Source: Microbotryomycetes sp. JL201
Lineage: Eukaryota; Basidiomycota; Microbotryomycetes
NCBI GenBank assembly: GCA_033819885.1
Contig: JAQYUZ010000003.1
Coordinates: 310,001 to 374,000 of the forward strand
Direction of reading: 5' to 3'
DNA: 64,000 nt
The first letter of the stretch is position 1, and the number at the start of each line of letters is the position of its first letter. The notes beneath the pieces are model-generated. The model made no database searches. It saw only the letters and a list, made by a program, of their open reading frames with translations, and was not told where the DNA came from. A program made the position numbers and the translations under genes. Of this stretch, positions 20,235 to 33,781 are shown in pieces.

Positions 20235-21832
20235 CATGCCTTGCTCTGCCAAAGCTCGTCAGTTCTTGCACGAGCTTCCGAAAGTGAGTTCGACAAAGTC
20301 TGTGCACAAAAGTCACGTGCGGCGCTGCTCGTTGCGCGCACAAGCCGACGGAGCTTATCAGTTTGAAGCGACCATCGTCTTGCCCTGCTCTCTGACGCTG
20401 ATTCAGTCTCGGTGAATACCGTTTGTGCAGTGCGAGCACCATTTGCACATCGAAGGGACTCTTGAGCCCCAACTGCTGTTTCAACTCGCAGACAAGAACA
20501 AGATCGCACTGCCACAGCAACATTTTCCTTCGATCGAAGAGACAATTGAAAAGTATAAACACTTTTCATGTCTTCAAGACTTTTTGGACATGTACAATGC
20601 AGGCATGGAGGTGTTGATTGACGAAGACGACTTTGAGGCATTGACGTGGGCTTACCTACGGAGGGTACGGGCACTCTACGAAGCACTCGACTTGACAAGC
20701 CTTGACCACCCTCATGCCAACAGGTTCACCAAGACGGTCTCGTGCACGCCGAGATTTTCTTTGACCCACAGGTGAATCCTCGAACTGTGCCTGCGCGAGG
20801 CAATACGAGCATGAAAGGCTAAAGTTTTGGTATGGCAGGCACATACTGAGCGCGGCGTGCATCTCGACACAGTGGTCCAGGGCATTGACAAGGCGCTGCG
20901 AAAGGTGCAAACAGACGGGTGCTACAGCCGCAGTCTTTGGCTGACTCGTAGAATGGTTGTCCGCGCGCTAGGCCCACCAAGAATTCGGTATCACATCAAA
21001 ATTGACAATGTGCTTCGTGAGGCACTTGTCCGTCGAGTCCGCACTCGAAACTGTTGAGAACATGGCCAGGTTTGTCAAGAACGGCGTCGTCTCTGGTCTA
21101 GGATGCGACTCGACAGAAAAGGGAAATCACCGTATGTCTATAGCAACATCTTGACCAATCTCGGGCTCACAGTGCTCGTCGACAGCCGAAAAATATCAAG
21201 GGATTTATAAACGAGCCCGCGAACTCGGGTTTCCTCACCTGACGGGTCACTTTGGAGAAGAAGGACCGGCAGAATATGTGCGCTACGCTGTCGAGACTCT
21301 TGGCCTGCAAAGGATCGACCACGGTGTGAGGTCGATCGACGATCCCGAGGTGGTCAAGCTGCTGGCGGACAAGGGTGTTTTTGTCGCGGTAAGCTCACAT
21401 TCGGTTTCAAAGTGAAACTGTCCTGTAAGCGAGACCGTTTGTCTGACAATCTTGGCGCATAGCTTTGCCCATTGTCCAATGTCGCCTTGAAGGTTTTCCC
21501 CTCCGTCGAAGCTGGGCCAATTAAAGTATTCTTGGATGCCGGAGTCAAATTCTCGATCAACAGTGACGACCCTTCGTATCTCGGGGTAAGTCTGAGCGCT
21601 GAGCAAATCGTCCACTGTTGACTTGCCGACTGACGCGAGCGGCTCTCGCCAGGGCTACATTCTCGACAATTACGTTGCAGTGCAAGAAACTTTTTCATTC
21701 TCAAAGAAGCTGTGGCGCGAGCTCGTGTTCAACTCGATTGACAACAGCTGGTGCGACGCTGCGCGCAAAAAAGAGCTCGTGGCGATGTTGGACAATGTGA
21801 TGGAAAAGTGGACAGACGTAGATATTGACTAG
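20235..21832 (+). CDS. AAH1: Adenine deaminase (fungal AAH1 type)
   Basis: Zinc-dependent deaminase of the adenosine/AMP deaminase superfamily, converting adenine to hypoxanthine in purine salvage. The first exon (ATG 20235) reads MPCSAKARQFLHELPK. After an intron at 20284-20430 it continues CEHHLHIEGTLEP, giving the H-x-H metal ligands. Further exons give VHQDGLVHAEIFFDP, TMCFVRHLSVESALETVE (about 21000-21070), HFGEEGPAEYV, RIDHGVRSIDDPEVVKLLA, LCPLSNVALKVF and KFSINSDDPSYLG (the metal/catalytic Asp pair). The last exon (21653-21832) ends MEKWTDVDID. EGTLEP and the LPK-x-E start favour the fungal adenine deaminase subgroup over true adenosine deaminase. The glutamate motif reads HFGEEG where HAGEEG is usual. 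The gene lies about 200 bp after ATR in tandem. Confidence 0.9.
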
Positions 21833-22048
21833 TTTTGAGACAGTGTTCCTTGCAATGCATCTGTTTCGAGAATTTTCGCTGTACCCCAGGCTCGGGCGGC
21901 TCGGGTACTTCGGGCGCGTTGGAGCCGAGCGTCTTCGGAGTTCGATGACGAAGCCAACGTGGCTTTTCCTAGGCCCAAGGCTCCTGGCCGTTTCCACACT
22001 CCATCTTTTGGTTCGACACCTCGACCCACCCAAAGCACTACTCAGAAA

Positions 22049-23274
<1,226 letters not shown>

Positions 23275-23576
23275 AGCATGAAAGTCTCGGATAAGATTGT
23301 TGCCAATACAAGTTCGATCACACTGTAAAGTATTTTCGGATCTCGTCTTGCCTCACCGCCAGCTGTCGCACCTCTTAAGAATCTAAAGCACTAACAAGTT
23401 CGACCAACGGGGTGCATGGCCCAACTTCATCGAGAAGCGGTGGCCAGCTCCTCAAGCTCAACTCGCCCCTCCGTCAGATCGTCCCGACAATCGGGTCGGG
23501 GTCGTGCCGACTCGAGCAAAAGTGATAACGTTACAACAATTGGGCGCTACGCGAGAGCAGCGGAAAACTACGAACG
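23275..23576. other. Convergent spacer
   Basis: About 300 bp between the stop of the reductase (+) and the stop of the TRP-like gene (-). No gene or repeat seen; expected to carry the two 3' UTRs. Confidence 0.5.
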
Positions 23577-26500
23577 TCACGATTGAGGCGAGCCCGGCTC
23601 GCTCGGAGGTTGGACAGACACGACAGGTTCGGTTGGCGGTTTCAGACCCGGTCTCTGTTTCCTCTGTACGACAAATTCCCTTTGACTTGAAGGTGTATCA
23701 ACTTCAAACATTCCAAACCTGTCATTCTCGTCCCCGCCTTGTTTGCTGCGTTTGCTCTTGCCGATGCCAACCCAGTTCATAGGTCGTATCCACTTGTTGC
23801 GATGACGTCTGCCGTCGTCGTCGGTATCCTCGTCGTCGCTGTCTTCCTCGCTCGACACGTCGCTCGTCGTCTGTTGTTTGTCCTTCCTAAACCGGCCAAA
23901 GAAACCACCCTTCGTTTGCGATCTAGAAGACGATGATTGCAACTTCGGACTTGTTGGAGGATACTGCGGCGTAACCGTATTTGAGAACAAGGCCGAAGAT
24001 GAAGGCGGATGAGGCAGAGACGGCCTGCTGTGGTGTCTGATGGCGTGATGACCGCCATCAATAGCCATTCCGTCTCCGACTGCGGCCATCTCAATGACGG
24101 CAGACTGTGACATTCGCCTCGGATTGCCAGGAGGTCTCGTACCGTACGCATCCGCTGACGAACGACCGAGTGCACCACTCGGATTGGCATTACTAGAGGT
24201 TCCGTCGACGAGCTGATAGGGATTGCTCGACGAAGCGCGACCTCCACTGATCCGAGCAAAGCCGGTATTCGACACTGCGGGCACGACAGTTGCCTGCTCA
24301 CCACGAAGCGGACCTGATCTGATGACGGGTCCGCCGACAGACGAGTACTCTCCCGGCCTGACGTGCCCAGCCGACGCCCATGGACCATTCGACATGGCCG
24401 ACATGATGTAGCCATCGTCGTCCGTATTGCTTCCGTAAAACGACCTTGCAGCACTGTCTCCTTGCGTGAAAGACGACTGCGGCGTCTGCGATCGTGGCCG
24501 GTTTCGATCAAGCAGCCTTGTATGGGTGCCAACGGTCGTCTCGCTCGGTCCGTGCAAAGCTGCTCGATGCAAGTCGGAACTCTGACGGCTTGCGTTCGCT
24601 ACTGCCGCCCTAGCCGCTTTCCTTGACGCCTTGCCCTTCTTGTGTTGGTTTTGTAGATTGCTGCCTCCGCTCGATCGCTCGAGTTTTCTAAGTGCGCCTC
24701 CAAGCCCCCCAGCGCGCGCGCTCCGACTCTCGTCGAATGGGATTCCTCCCATGACCCGAATGACGAGCTCGAAAAATTTAGACATGAGGATGAACAAGAA
24801 CATGAGCCAAACGACACCTTGAACCAGCAAGATGATGTAGGCGATCCACGCTGCCGCGGAGTCTGAAACGGCCACGCTTGGACTGATCACGACGAGGAGG
24901 ACGGCGATGATGATACGAGCGAGGCACAAGATGAAAGCAAGAGGGCCCATGGCCGCGTTATCGCCCCATGGCAACCACAACGACGTGATGAGCGTGTCGG
25001 CGACCTCGACGAGAAGGATGACGGCCGCTTGGGCAGTGCCAACGTTCTGGGCGGCTCCGATGAGGATACCCACGACGAGATTGGCACCAAATCTGACGCT
25101 CGAAAACATGACGCACTCATCTGACATTGTGTTGTAGAGTGGGCCTAGCGATAGCAGCCGAGTCATCGAGCCGTACAGCTCGCGTACGGGCGTCGCGTGG
25201 ATTTGCCACAACAGGTACGCTGGAGCAGTGACGCACAAGAGCGCAAAAGTGACAACGGCAAGCGCAAATGTGGAAGTGGGCGATTCGTCGCGGATCGAGA
25301 ATTGATAGACGCTGAAGATGACGAGCGGCAAATGAAAAAGCACCAAGACGCGCGTCAGGTTGCCTTGCAGAAGCGCAAGGTGTAAGCGCCACGACGGGAT
25401 CATGTCTTCCGGTCTTGATGGGCCGTAATTGTTGCCGTCGTCTTGGAGAAAAGCTTCGTCGCCATAGTCTCCGCCCTCCATGAACCTGTGCGCCGAGCTC
25501 TCGGACGGTCTCGACTGACCAGCCGTCATCGTGGACCCCTTGAGAGAGACTCTCTTGAGCTCTTGCATCGCATCGCCATTCGACACCTTGCTTTCCTTGC
25601 GAAGACGGCTCTTGCTAAACCGCGATGGAAAGATGGTGTCGAGCGCCGAATCAAACACGAAGAAAAGGCAGTGCGCAGCAATGACGGCAGCGACGATGCA
25701 TAAGAAAGTAAAGGCGCACACACTCCAGACGTCTTGGTGCCGCACACCGATCATTCTCGCCCACCTCTCGATACCGGCTGCGGACGAATCGAGGTCGAGG
25801 AGAACGTTTGGTAGAGCGTCATCAAGGTAGATTGGCGACGTGACATCGTTGATCTGCGAGGAGAACTGTTGCGGAATGTCAAAGGCATTGGGAAGAACCG
25901 GTGTTGGGGGCGAAGTGAACGGCAAAGAATTGTTGTAGACCAGCGTTGTCCATGCGGTTTGCGCAAAAGCTGGATCTGCGATTGAAACAATTGTCACTCG
26001 GTGTGACTCTAATGGCCAAGTGTCGACGCGGGCTCACACGTGTAACCTGGCCAATTGACGGCGACAGTGCCGACCAAGCTGAACCACATGGCGAATGCAA
26101 ACAGCTCTCGCAGCTCTGCCGTGACGAACCTTCTCAAGCTACCGCTGTTGACGACCTGCTTGCCTGCCCACGCACCAAACCATATTGCGCCCCACATCTT
26201 TCGTCTCGACAGCGGCGTCGACGTTGTGACAAGCTTTAGCGTCAAGGAGGAAGCCAGATGCGTCTCATTGTCGTGGAGCCATGTTGTGTATGCCGCCCAA
26301 GAGTGTGCGACAGAGTACAAAAGCGTGTAGGCCGCGAGCAAGCCGATGACGACTGTCGGAAACAGTCAGCCTGAAACGCCACAGGTACCTGAATCTGGCC
26401 GACCTGACTCACTGTAGAGGATAAGCTTGTAAACCCAGTGCGACGGGTAGAAGGGCGTCACTGATACGTTGTAGCATGCAAGGTGCAGAGCGTCATTCGA

Positions 26501-27208
26501 CGGGTCGAGCACGACGAGCTGAGTCGAGATTGTCGTGAGCGCGTACGAGTCCCTGAGCGGTACTGACAGGCCGAGGGCTACGTCTCCTTGGTAAGGGCAT
26601 CCCGAGTCTGTGATGACTGTCTGTCCGTTCTCTGTCGTGCCCTGTGGGCCTGCCGTTGTTCTGATGGACGAGCACAGGGCCGAAGTGTTTTGGTCGACGG
26701 GGAAGGTGAGCACGTGCGAGTCTGTGACGATCGTCGACAAAAAGTCGGTGTCGTTGCTGTAGCCTTGGGCTTGTGCGGTTGTGTTGCCGACAAAGACGAG
26801 CCTCAAGACGTTGCCTGTGCCGGTCAATACGGCGCCGTTGTCGTTGCGGAGCACGGGCCTCGTCGACAGCTCAAACCCGTTCGCAAGCTCGCCCACGCCC
26901 GTCTGCCCTTGATCGAACTGGGCATACACGCGCGAAAAGTTGAGCAGGCGGTCTGCAGGCGCGTTCGAGGCCGCGCTTGTACCGAGGCACGACGTCGGAC
27001 GCGCACCGACGACGGCTGCGCTCGCCCCATCCGCGTAGACGATGCAGCACGCAACAACGACAACGAGCAGGCTGGCGAGGTTCAAGCACTCAGCCAACGG
27101 GCCATGTCGCCTTGAAAGGGCGGTCGACGTCATCGGTCGTGGCGCATTGGGTAGGACAAATCGAAAAGGCGTGAGCGCGGGCGGTGTTGCTCCTTGGTAC
27201 GTTTGCAT
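23577..27208 (-). CDS. ML-domain / TRP-like polytopic membrane protein (FLC/PKD2 family)
   Basis: The start is taken as ATG 27208; a second in-frame ATG lies near 27133. A hydrophobic signal-like segment (LNLASLLVVVVACCIVYADG) precedes a lumenal ML-like lipid-binding domain (about 27000-26420) with cysteines and several N-glycosylation motifs. A second exon follows (about 26341-26038) with LLAAYTLLYSVAHSWAAY. After the intron ending before DPAFAQTAW (about 25990) comes a long exon with about eight further membrane segments, such as FTFLCIVAAVIAAHCLFFVF, IIIAVLLVVISPSVAV and AWIAYIILLVQGVVWLMFLF. The C-terminus (about 24730-23577) is long, Ser/Arg-rich and cytosolic, with an acidic SSEEDSDDEDTDDD tract. 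This is the architecture of fungal TRP-like Flc/Pkd2 proteins, linked to calcium and cell-wall homeostasis; the channel activity is inference. It shares a short upstream region with the next gene. Confidence 0.85.
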
Positions 27209-27364
27209 GACACTGCACAAACAACAAGGTAGTTCTACTCAGCATTTCACTACAAGACACTTTGCGCGCTCAATTGACACTTATTATAATCGTCGTCGCT
27301 GCGCAGCGACGTCGATCAACATTCAGCGCATGCAGGTCGAGCGTGCACTGTAACTCGGCCCAAC

Positions 27365-28677
27365 GTGTCGCGCTTCGATCCGACAGACTTGTTTGCTCGG
27401 GCCTTGCTGCCTTTGCGCCTGCGATCCAACCCATCGTTGGGGTCGAGTACATCTCCACTGCCTGCGCGCTCGGTCGCCGTGTGTGGGCCAGTGCACCACT
27501 CGTCGCTGCTTCACATCGCCATCAACCATGTTAAAGGCTCACTCAGCGCCCCAGACCGACCATCCAGTGTCACTGATCGCGAGCACAACCGGCGCGTGCT
27601 CATCCTGACCGCAAGCGAATCGTCTCTGCGACGCAGTCTCGTGCACGAACGTGATACCTCCGTCGTAGGAACTGCATTTGACTCGGACAAGGCTGTCACG
27701 CTCTCGCGCATCACAATCAAGTGAGCGCCTTTTTTGGTCACGTGCTTGTCGCTGTGGCATACGCACGCACACAGACACATACTGAAAAAATTGCCAAATG
27801 GACAGAGAATTACCCACGGCAGCCCACCTCAAATACTTTCTGGCGACAATGTACACCTCAGAAAAGACCGAGCGAGCTAGAAAAGCCTTCAACGACGTCG
27901 CAGGCTCCCTCAAGACCGACCCTTCGGCACTAGAGCATGCCCCAACCCTCGTCGTGCTTCACAATGCGACAGACTATGTATCAGATGATACAGAACAGTC
28001 GTACGTAACATACAAGTCTCAAAACAAAGAGACGAGGGCAGCTAACCTCTGGCTGGCAGAGGCGTGGACGAATTCACGTCGATTCTGGCGCTTTTCATGT
28101 CTAGCTGCCAAGCCGCTTTTGCAAAGTGAGCCATCCCTTGACGGGCCTGACGTTCTGTGGTGCACCCCGTCTCACCTCGCTGCACTCGACAGTCCGCCGT
28201 TCCTGGTCTTGCATGACCGTCAAGTCTTCTCCTTAGAGATGCCCGTCGTCTCGCCTCGTATCGCAACACGTCCACTGAGAGCTCGAAGAGATACGACAGA
28301 TTCTTCGATGCAGGACCACGAAGATGCGGGCGCGTCCAGTGGCGACAGAATCAATCTTGGCGACGTGCTGTCGTTCTTTTTCGACTGGACCGCGCGGGCA
28401 GAATCGAGTCAGTCCCATACTAGAACGTGTTATGCGCTCGGACCGCTCGTTTGACTGACTAGTTTGCTGGCCTGATCTTGCAGGATCCTCCCAAACGCGG
28501 CAGCTAGGGCAGGACTCTGACGGCGACTCGCGTCAATGGTTCGTCATCAAGTTCGCGCCGTCAAGACGCAGGATGGTGAGCGGAGCTTGTCAGCCATTCG
28601 ACTTGACGTACGTTGTTGTTGAGAGTGATGCGGCCGAGACGGACGAGGTCGGCGTCTCAGTTCAGCTAGTGGGATGA
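27365..28677 (+). CDS. Unrecognised protein, possibly SWSAP1/Shu-type RecA-like paralogue
   Basis: Spliced gene of about 300-350 codons. Exon 1 (about 27365-27719) has SVAVCGPVHHSSLLHIAINH and RRVLILTASESSLRR. It joins in frame to exon 2 (about 27806-28000) as RITIKELPTAAHLKYFLA, which carries APTLVVLHNATDYV. Exon 3 (about 28061-28130) gives VDEFTSILALFMSSCQAAF. Later exons carry DVLWCTPSHLAALDSPPFLVL, INLGDVLSFFFDWTARAES and SRQWFVIKFAPSRRRMV, ending at 28677. The alternation of a degenerate P-loop-like turn, hydrophobic strands at Walker-B-like spacing, and a final W-V/I-x-F strand resembles human SWSAP1 and Shu-complex proteins. There is no G-K-T/S, so ATP binding looks lost. The similarity is by eye only. 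No ATG opens the first exon, so the 5' end is unresolved. Confidence 0.4.
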
Positions 28678-28975
28678 ATAGTACCAATTGGCCAATGTCT
28701 CGCAGGGCCATTCCAGTGAAATGTTGTTGTGTTTGTTCCAGTGAGAGATTGCATTCCAATTCCAGAAAAGAAAACATAATTGAGCTTCCCCTGCAGCCGG
28801 CGAGGTCAGTGATCTCCTGGCCTGGTCACGTCTCGACCGCAACCGTGCTCCTCACACTCGTTCTACGACCTCGCGTGTCGATCGTGCAGCTCATCTGACA
28901 CGCTAGACACTGGCTTGGACATCACTTGCCAGACCTCGCGTGTCGCTGCTCTTGGCGCGTCGTTTGGCGGCGAGA

Positions 28976-29947
28976 ATGTCGTCCTCGGCGCGGATACGAA
29001 ACGTCATCGCGTCTATATTCTTTCGTCCGAGCTACGTGGTGCTCGCGCTAGTCATCTTGGCGTTGTGCACGGCGACCGGAGCGAATGCGAGTGCGTTGAC
29101 GACGACGATCCCCGCCAACGAGCGTACATGCTTTTACGCAAACGTCGACAAAGCAGGGGAGAAGGTGAGAAGCATAGTCCTGAGCTCATGCTCGTGTACG
29201 CCAAACCCTCTTTGACCGTCCTCTTGCAAATGCTCCGTTCAGGTTGGATTCTATTTCGCTGTAAGCCGACATGGAGCATCGACATGGGCTTTCAGATTGA
29301 TTCAACAGTCTCAAACATCGTACAGGTCCAGTCAGGAGGCTCCTTCGACATTGATTGGGTCGTGACAGACCCGTCAGACACGATCGTCATTGAAGGCGAG
29401 CGCGAACGTCAAGGCGACTACATCTTTACGGCCCACCTGATTGGAGAATACTCTTTCTGCTTCTCAAACGACATGAGCTCGTTCTCTGAAAAGCTTGTCG
29501 ACTTTGACATCATGGTCGAGAGCGAACCGAGACCAGTCGCGCCGGCAAAACCGACAGCGTTGGCGGACCAGACGAGCAGTCTCGAAGAGAGTATCTATAA
29601 GCTGAGCGGAAGCTTGAGCAGCATTCAACGGACCCAAAAATACTTTAGAACGAGAGAAAACCGCAATGTGAGCCGAGCTGTGGCGACCTTGCTTGACTGG
29701 AATCACTCACTGGTCGCGCGTTTTGCAGGTGAGCACCGTCAAGAGCACGCAATGGCGTATCTTTGCATTCAGCGTCGGGGAGAGTCTACTCATGTGCGGC
29801 ATGAGCGCGTTCCAAGTATGGGGTCAGTTGAACCTTAGCCGCACGTCGTTTCTGGCCCCCTCGGCTGACTCGAAGACCGGTCTGGTCTATTCGTTTGCAG
29901 TCGTTCAAAAATTCTTCTCTGGCACGTCAAGGCGGCGGCAGGTCTGA
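28976..29947 (+). CDS. p24 (emp24/gp25L) family ER-Golgi cargo receptor
   Basis: The start at 28976 gives MSSSARIRNVIASIFFRP and a hydrophobic signal segment (YVVLALVILALCTATGANA). The GOLD domain follows, with PANERTCFYANVDKAGEK, then VGFYFA joined to VQSGGSFDIDWVV across the intron ending at 29326. It continues GDYIFTAHLIGEYSFCFSND, giving the two conserved cysteines. A coiled-coil region (LEESIYKLSGSLSSIQRTQK) leads to the last exons, STVKSTQWRIFAFSVGESLL, a transmembrane helix, and a short cytosolic tail VVQKFFSGTSRRRQV with the F-F and basic signals typical of COPII/COPI binding. It most resembles the Erp3/Erp4 (p24 gamma) group. Two introns interrupt the end (29669-29728 and one before 29901). 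Confidence 0.9.
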
Positions 29948-30204
29948 GACGGATGCGCATAAATCGATAGCCTTACGAATTGGTATCACTTTGTGCTTTT
30001 GAACCAAACGTAACTACCTGAAACGACGTCGATATGAGACAACTGTTCAATCGCGCCTACGTGCCAGCTTCTTCATACTGATGAGTTAATGATAATGATT
30101 CGTCTTGTGTTTGATACAACAAATCCCGCCAACCTACGTAGATCTATCTCAAAAAAATTCGAGTAGCAAAGTATAAAAGGGGAAAACCGACCCGCAACAT
30201 GACG
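29948..30204. other. Convergent spacer
   Basis: About 260 bp, AT-rich, between the p24 gene (+) and EAF1 (-). No gene or repeat seen. Confidence 0.5.
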
Positions 30205-33200
30205 TCACTCTTTGGGCGTGCCAACTTGCTGAGCTTGTTGTTGTTGTTGTTGGACAGCGGCAGCAGCGGCAGCTCTCGCCGCCATAACTTGAGCTTGAGC
30301 TTGTAATTGCTGTTCGCGCTGCTGTCTCACGAAAGCAATTTGCTCAGGAGTCAATTGAATACCATTGACTCCACCTTGTTGAGCTTGTGCGACTTGTGCG
30401 GCAAATTGGGCTGAAACGCCCTGTGGCAAGCTCGCAGCGCCCGTCGGTGAGCCTCGAGCAACAGCAGCAGCTTGAGCGGCAGCAACAGCAGCTTGCTGTT
30501 GTTGCGCAATAGACATGTTTCGACTTTGTTGTGCCGGAAATCCTTGCGGGATGGGACCTTGCGGAAACCTGGCGCCTCCGACTTGCGCCCCAGGAGTCGA
30601 TCCAGGATTCGATTGGCCCACTTGTTGCTGACCCATGGCCGCAGCCTGTTGCTGCTGCTGTTGTAACCTTTGCTGTTGCGCGACGAATTCTGCCTGCTGT
30701 TGAGCTCGCAGCCGCATTTTCTGTGCGTCTTGCTCGAGCTTGACGGCGTGCCACTCCATCGGCGAGAACTGAGGCCGCGGCGGCAGATTGTGCGAATCGT
30801 GCATGTTCATATTAATTCGTCGAGGAAGTCCCGGCGCTAACAACGAGTGCGTCAGCTGGAACAGTCTCGCGACACACGAAAGCGACTTACGCGGCGCCTT
30901 TTGGGCCGTCAATTCGCGCTTCTTCTGCACTTTGCGCATGGCATCGAACACAGTCAAATGCCTCAACCGCTTCTTGCTGCCGTCAAAGTTTGCAAACTGC
31001 GTCGCCTTGATCGACTTGTCATTCGCCGGGTTGTACTCTGGCGGCGGAACCGAGATCTCTGTTCCGTCTGGCAGCACTTTTTTGCTGTCAGGGCCGGCGA
31101 GCTTGTTCCAGCGATCAAACATGTCCCATCCAATCCGCAAGTCCGAGCTCGGTCGTTGAGTTGTCGTGTTGAACACTTCGGCAACCAGGTTCCAGTTTGA
31201 GCCATACTGCTTGACAAGCGCGAGCAAACGTGCGTCTTCTTCCGGTGCCCAGTACAGTGTACTTGCTCTCGTCTCGGCGTTTGGGATTTCTTGCGGTTTC
31301 GTGAAAGCATCCGCACCTTCCTTTGGCTTGGGTTTGGGGCCGGCAAACAACACTGTGCGCGCACCTGCGAGTCAGACGCCACCGATGCCTGCTACATCCC
31401 AGGCCAGGAGCTCACCAGAGTTCGTATGCGGCACAGAGTCGCGCTGGTCCGCTGGATCTCTTTGATCCTCAAGGAAATGCGCTGTCGAAGGATCCCAGGC
31501 GGCCTGTTTCCGCATGCGACCAGGTTGAATTGTGCTGACGAGCAAAGGCTTCGTTTCGAGCAGTTTCGTCACATGCGTGAGCCGACCAGCCCAAGCCGAC
31601 GAATCTTCGATCCGCTTCTCTGTTGCAGGATCGCTCGCCAACAAAAAGTCAGAGTACAGCGGCAGGTCCGGAAACATGGCCGACAACGACGCGGATAGAC
31701 TTGGATCGTCAACGTCGGACAATGCTTGAGGGTCAACTATGGTCGTTTCTGGGCCAAGCTCGAATACTGGGGCGCGAAGTGCGATCAAGTTTTGAACGTG
31801 AGCGGCTGTTGACTGTTTCTGGACCTCTGCTGGAGTTGCTGCACCTGTCTTGGTCGATGGAGACCCTGGTCTAGTGTTTGACGTCGTCTCGGGCTGACTT
31901 GCACTGCCTTCTGTTGGCTTTGCGACGGCTGAAGACGACGAGTCTGCGGCAGTTTCGCCTTCTGCACCTTCCACCGAGACGTCGGCTTCTCCCCTAGAAT
32001 CATCAATGTCACCGTCTGCGTCTTCTGACCCATCGGCATCGACATCCATGGCTGCAGCAGCTAACGAGGTCTGCCTCGACATTGGTTTTGAGGTAGATTC
32101 ATCCTTCACCGACTCCCCTTCTGCAACCTCTACGTCTGACAGAACTCGTGGTGGAGCAAATTTGACCTGCATCGCAAGCCTGGTCTCAGGATCAGCCTTG
32201 TGCCAAGCTTTGACGGCTCGAGCCAGGCTGTGAGCCGTAGCGACCTTCCATCTCCGCTCTTGACGAAAGTCTGTTTGAAGCCACCTCTGAGATTGTAGCG
32301 TTCCACAGTCAGTATTCAGGTACAACTATCTCCCGGGAAAGAGAAGCAGGCATAACTGACCATCTCGTCCATGAGATGATCCCAGTGAGATTTCGGAACG
32401 AGTCCGATGCGCTGCTTCTTGGGTTGCCTGAAAGACCAAGCCTTATCGGTCTTCATCTGCTCTACCCTCTCGAAAGCTCTGACAGCCCGTAGTTCCTCCA
32501 GAGCAACCTAATTTGTTTCAAGAGATATGAATGAGCTCATTTTCTGAGAACGACACTCAGAAGCTCCGGACTTACGCCCCAGTCGTGTGTTGTCAACACG
32601 TTATGAACTGTCTTTCCCCTTCCCAAAAAATTCTTTGCGCCCATGTGCTGGGCCCGGATATTCATCTTGTACAAATCGGGTGGCGGCGCCGCTTTGTCTT
32701 TGCCTTTCCGCCTCGATGTCGAATTGAACCGAGTCTTGACGATATCCGTCGGAAGTTCCGGCAAGGTTGATGCATAGTTGAAGGAAATTTCAGGGATACC
32801 AAACATTGAAGAGTAAGGTTTGGCGGCAGGCACAGGAGATGTTGGAGTCAATTGTTGAAGCAGAGATGGCGAGATAGTCAGAGAAGGTTGCAAAGGCGTC
32901 GAAGGGATAGCCTTTGACGTCGAAGCTTCTGCCGAAGCTAGGTTTGTGCCGGACGTGGCCGTGGCGGCGTTTGCGGAAAGTGGCGCAGTCCCTGCGCCTG
33001 CGATTGTGCTCGCACCAGAGGCATCAGGCGAAGCAGACGCAGCACCATTAACAATAAGTTTTGGCGCTTGAAGTTTCTCAGCCGTCCCAGCAGCGACTTG
33101 ACTCGAGCTCGCCTGGTCAACGTCCGTTGTTGGTGGTTGATTCGTCTCCGTTGCTGACGGTGCGCTGGCGCCCGCCGAAGGAGGTGGACTTGGCGACATT

Positions 33201-33781
33201 GGCGGCAAGTTCAGGTCAATCTTTGAGAGACTTTTCAAGATGATTCTCGGTGTCAGCTGACGCGGACAGAGAGAGTGGCTGCCCGTTCTGGGAAGGCCAA
33301 GAGGCGGCCGTCAAGTAGACGCACCTGTCCGTCGTATCGTGGGTACGAATGAACTCTTGCAAAGCCTTCTTATCGTCGTCATCTGAAACGCTTGCAGGGA
33401 CGAATACGCCGTCGAGGCCTGCGCCAACCTGCTGCGAACGGCTCTTTTCTTTGATGGCATAATACAGCCTCGTCAATTGCTGAGTCCTGTTTGAAACGAT
33501 TGATCTGTGATGACAATGCTCGTCAGCATCTGACGCTTCGTCGGCGCGCAATGTCACGCAAAAACAACCAGGCCGAAGCGACGCACTGGAGCAGCTTCTG
33601 ACGCGGTTCGACAGCCCTGGCGTGCAGCAACTCGATTGATTTATCGTTGGCGGCCTTTGTGTACATGTTGCGGCGGTGCGTAGCGCACAAGGAGTGGTCA
33701 GCCGGGCCGTCGCACGCCGCATACATGCTTGCGAGTCATACTGACCTGACTTGACAAAGCCGAGGCCTCGGCATTGTCCAT
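30205..33781 (-). CDS. EAF1: EAF1/VID21, scaffold subunit of the NuA4 histone acetyltransferase
   Basis: Multi-exon minus-strand gene. The first exon, from ATG 33781, reads MDNAEASALSSQ. Further exons (33660-33340) carry KSIELLHARAVEPRQKLLQ and QLTRLYYAIKEKSRSQ. A low-complexity block (33230-32820) precedes the conserved KMNIRAQHMGAKNFLGRGK and VHNVLTTHDWG (about 32660-32580). The HSA helix follows (about 32520-32220), with QRIGLVPKSHWDHLMDEM then RWLQTDFRQERRWKVATAHS. An acidic region (32130-31930) leads to the SANT/Myb domain (about 31265-31080; LYWAPEEDARLLALVKQYGS, NWNLVAEVFN, IGWDMFDRWNKL). The C-terminus (30780-30205) is Gln-rich. HSA plus SANT in this order defines Eaf1/Vid21 (p400/Domino-like half without the ATPase). 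It is nuclear, where the HSA recruits actin/Arp4 and the SANT contacts Tra1. Confidence 0.9.
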
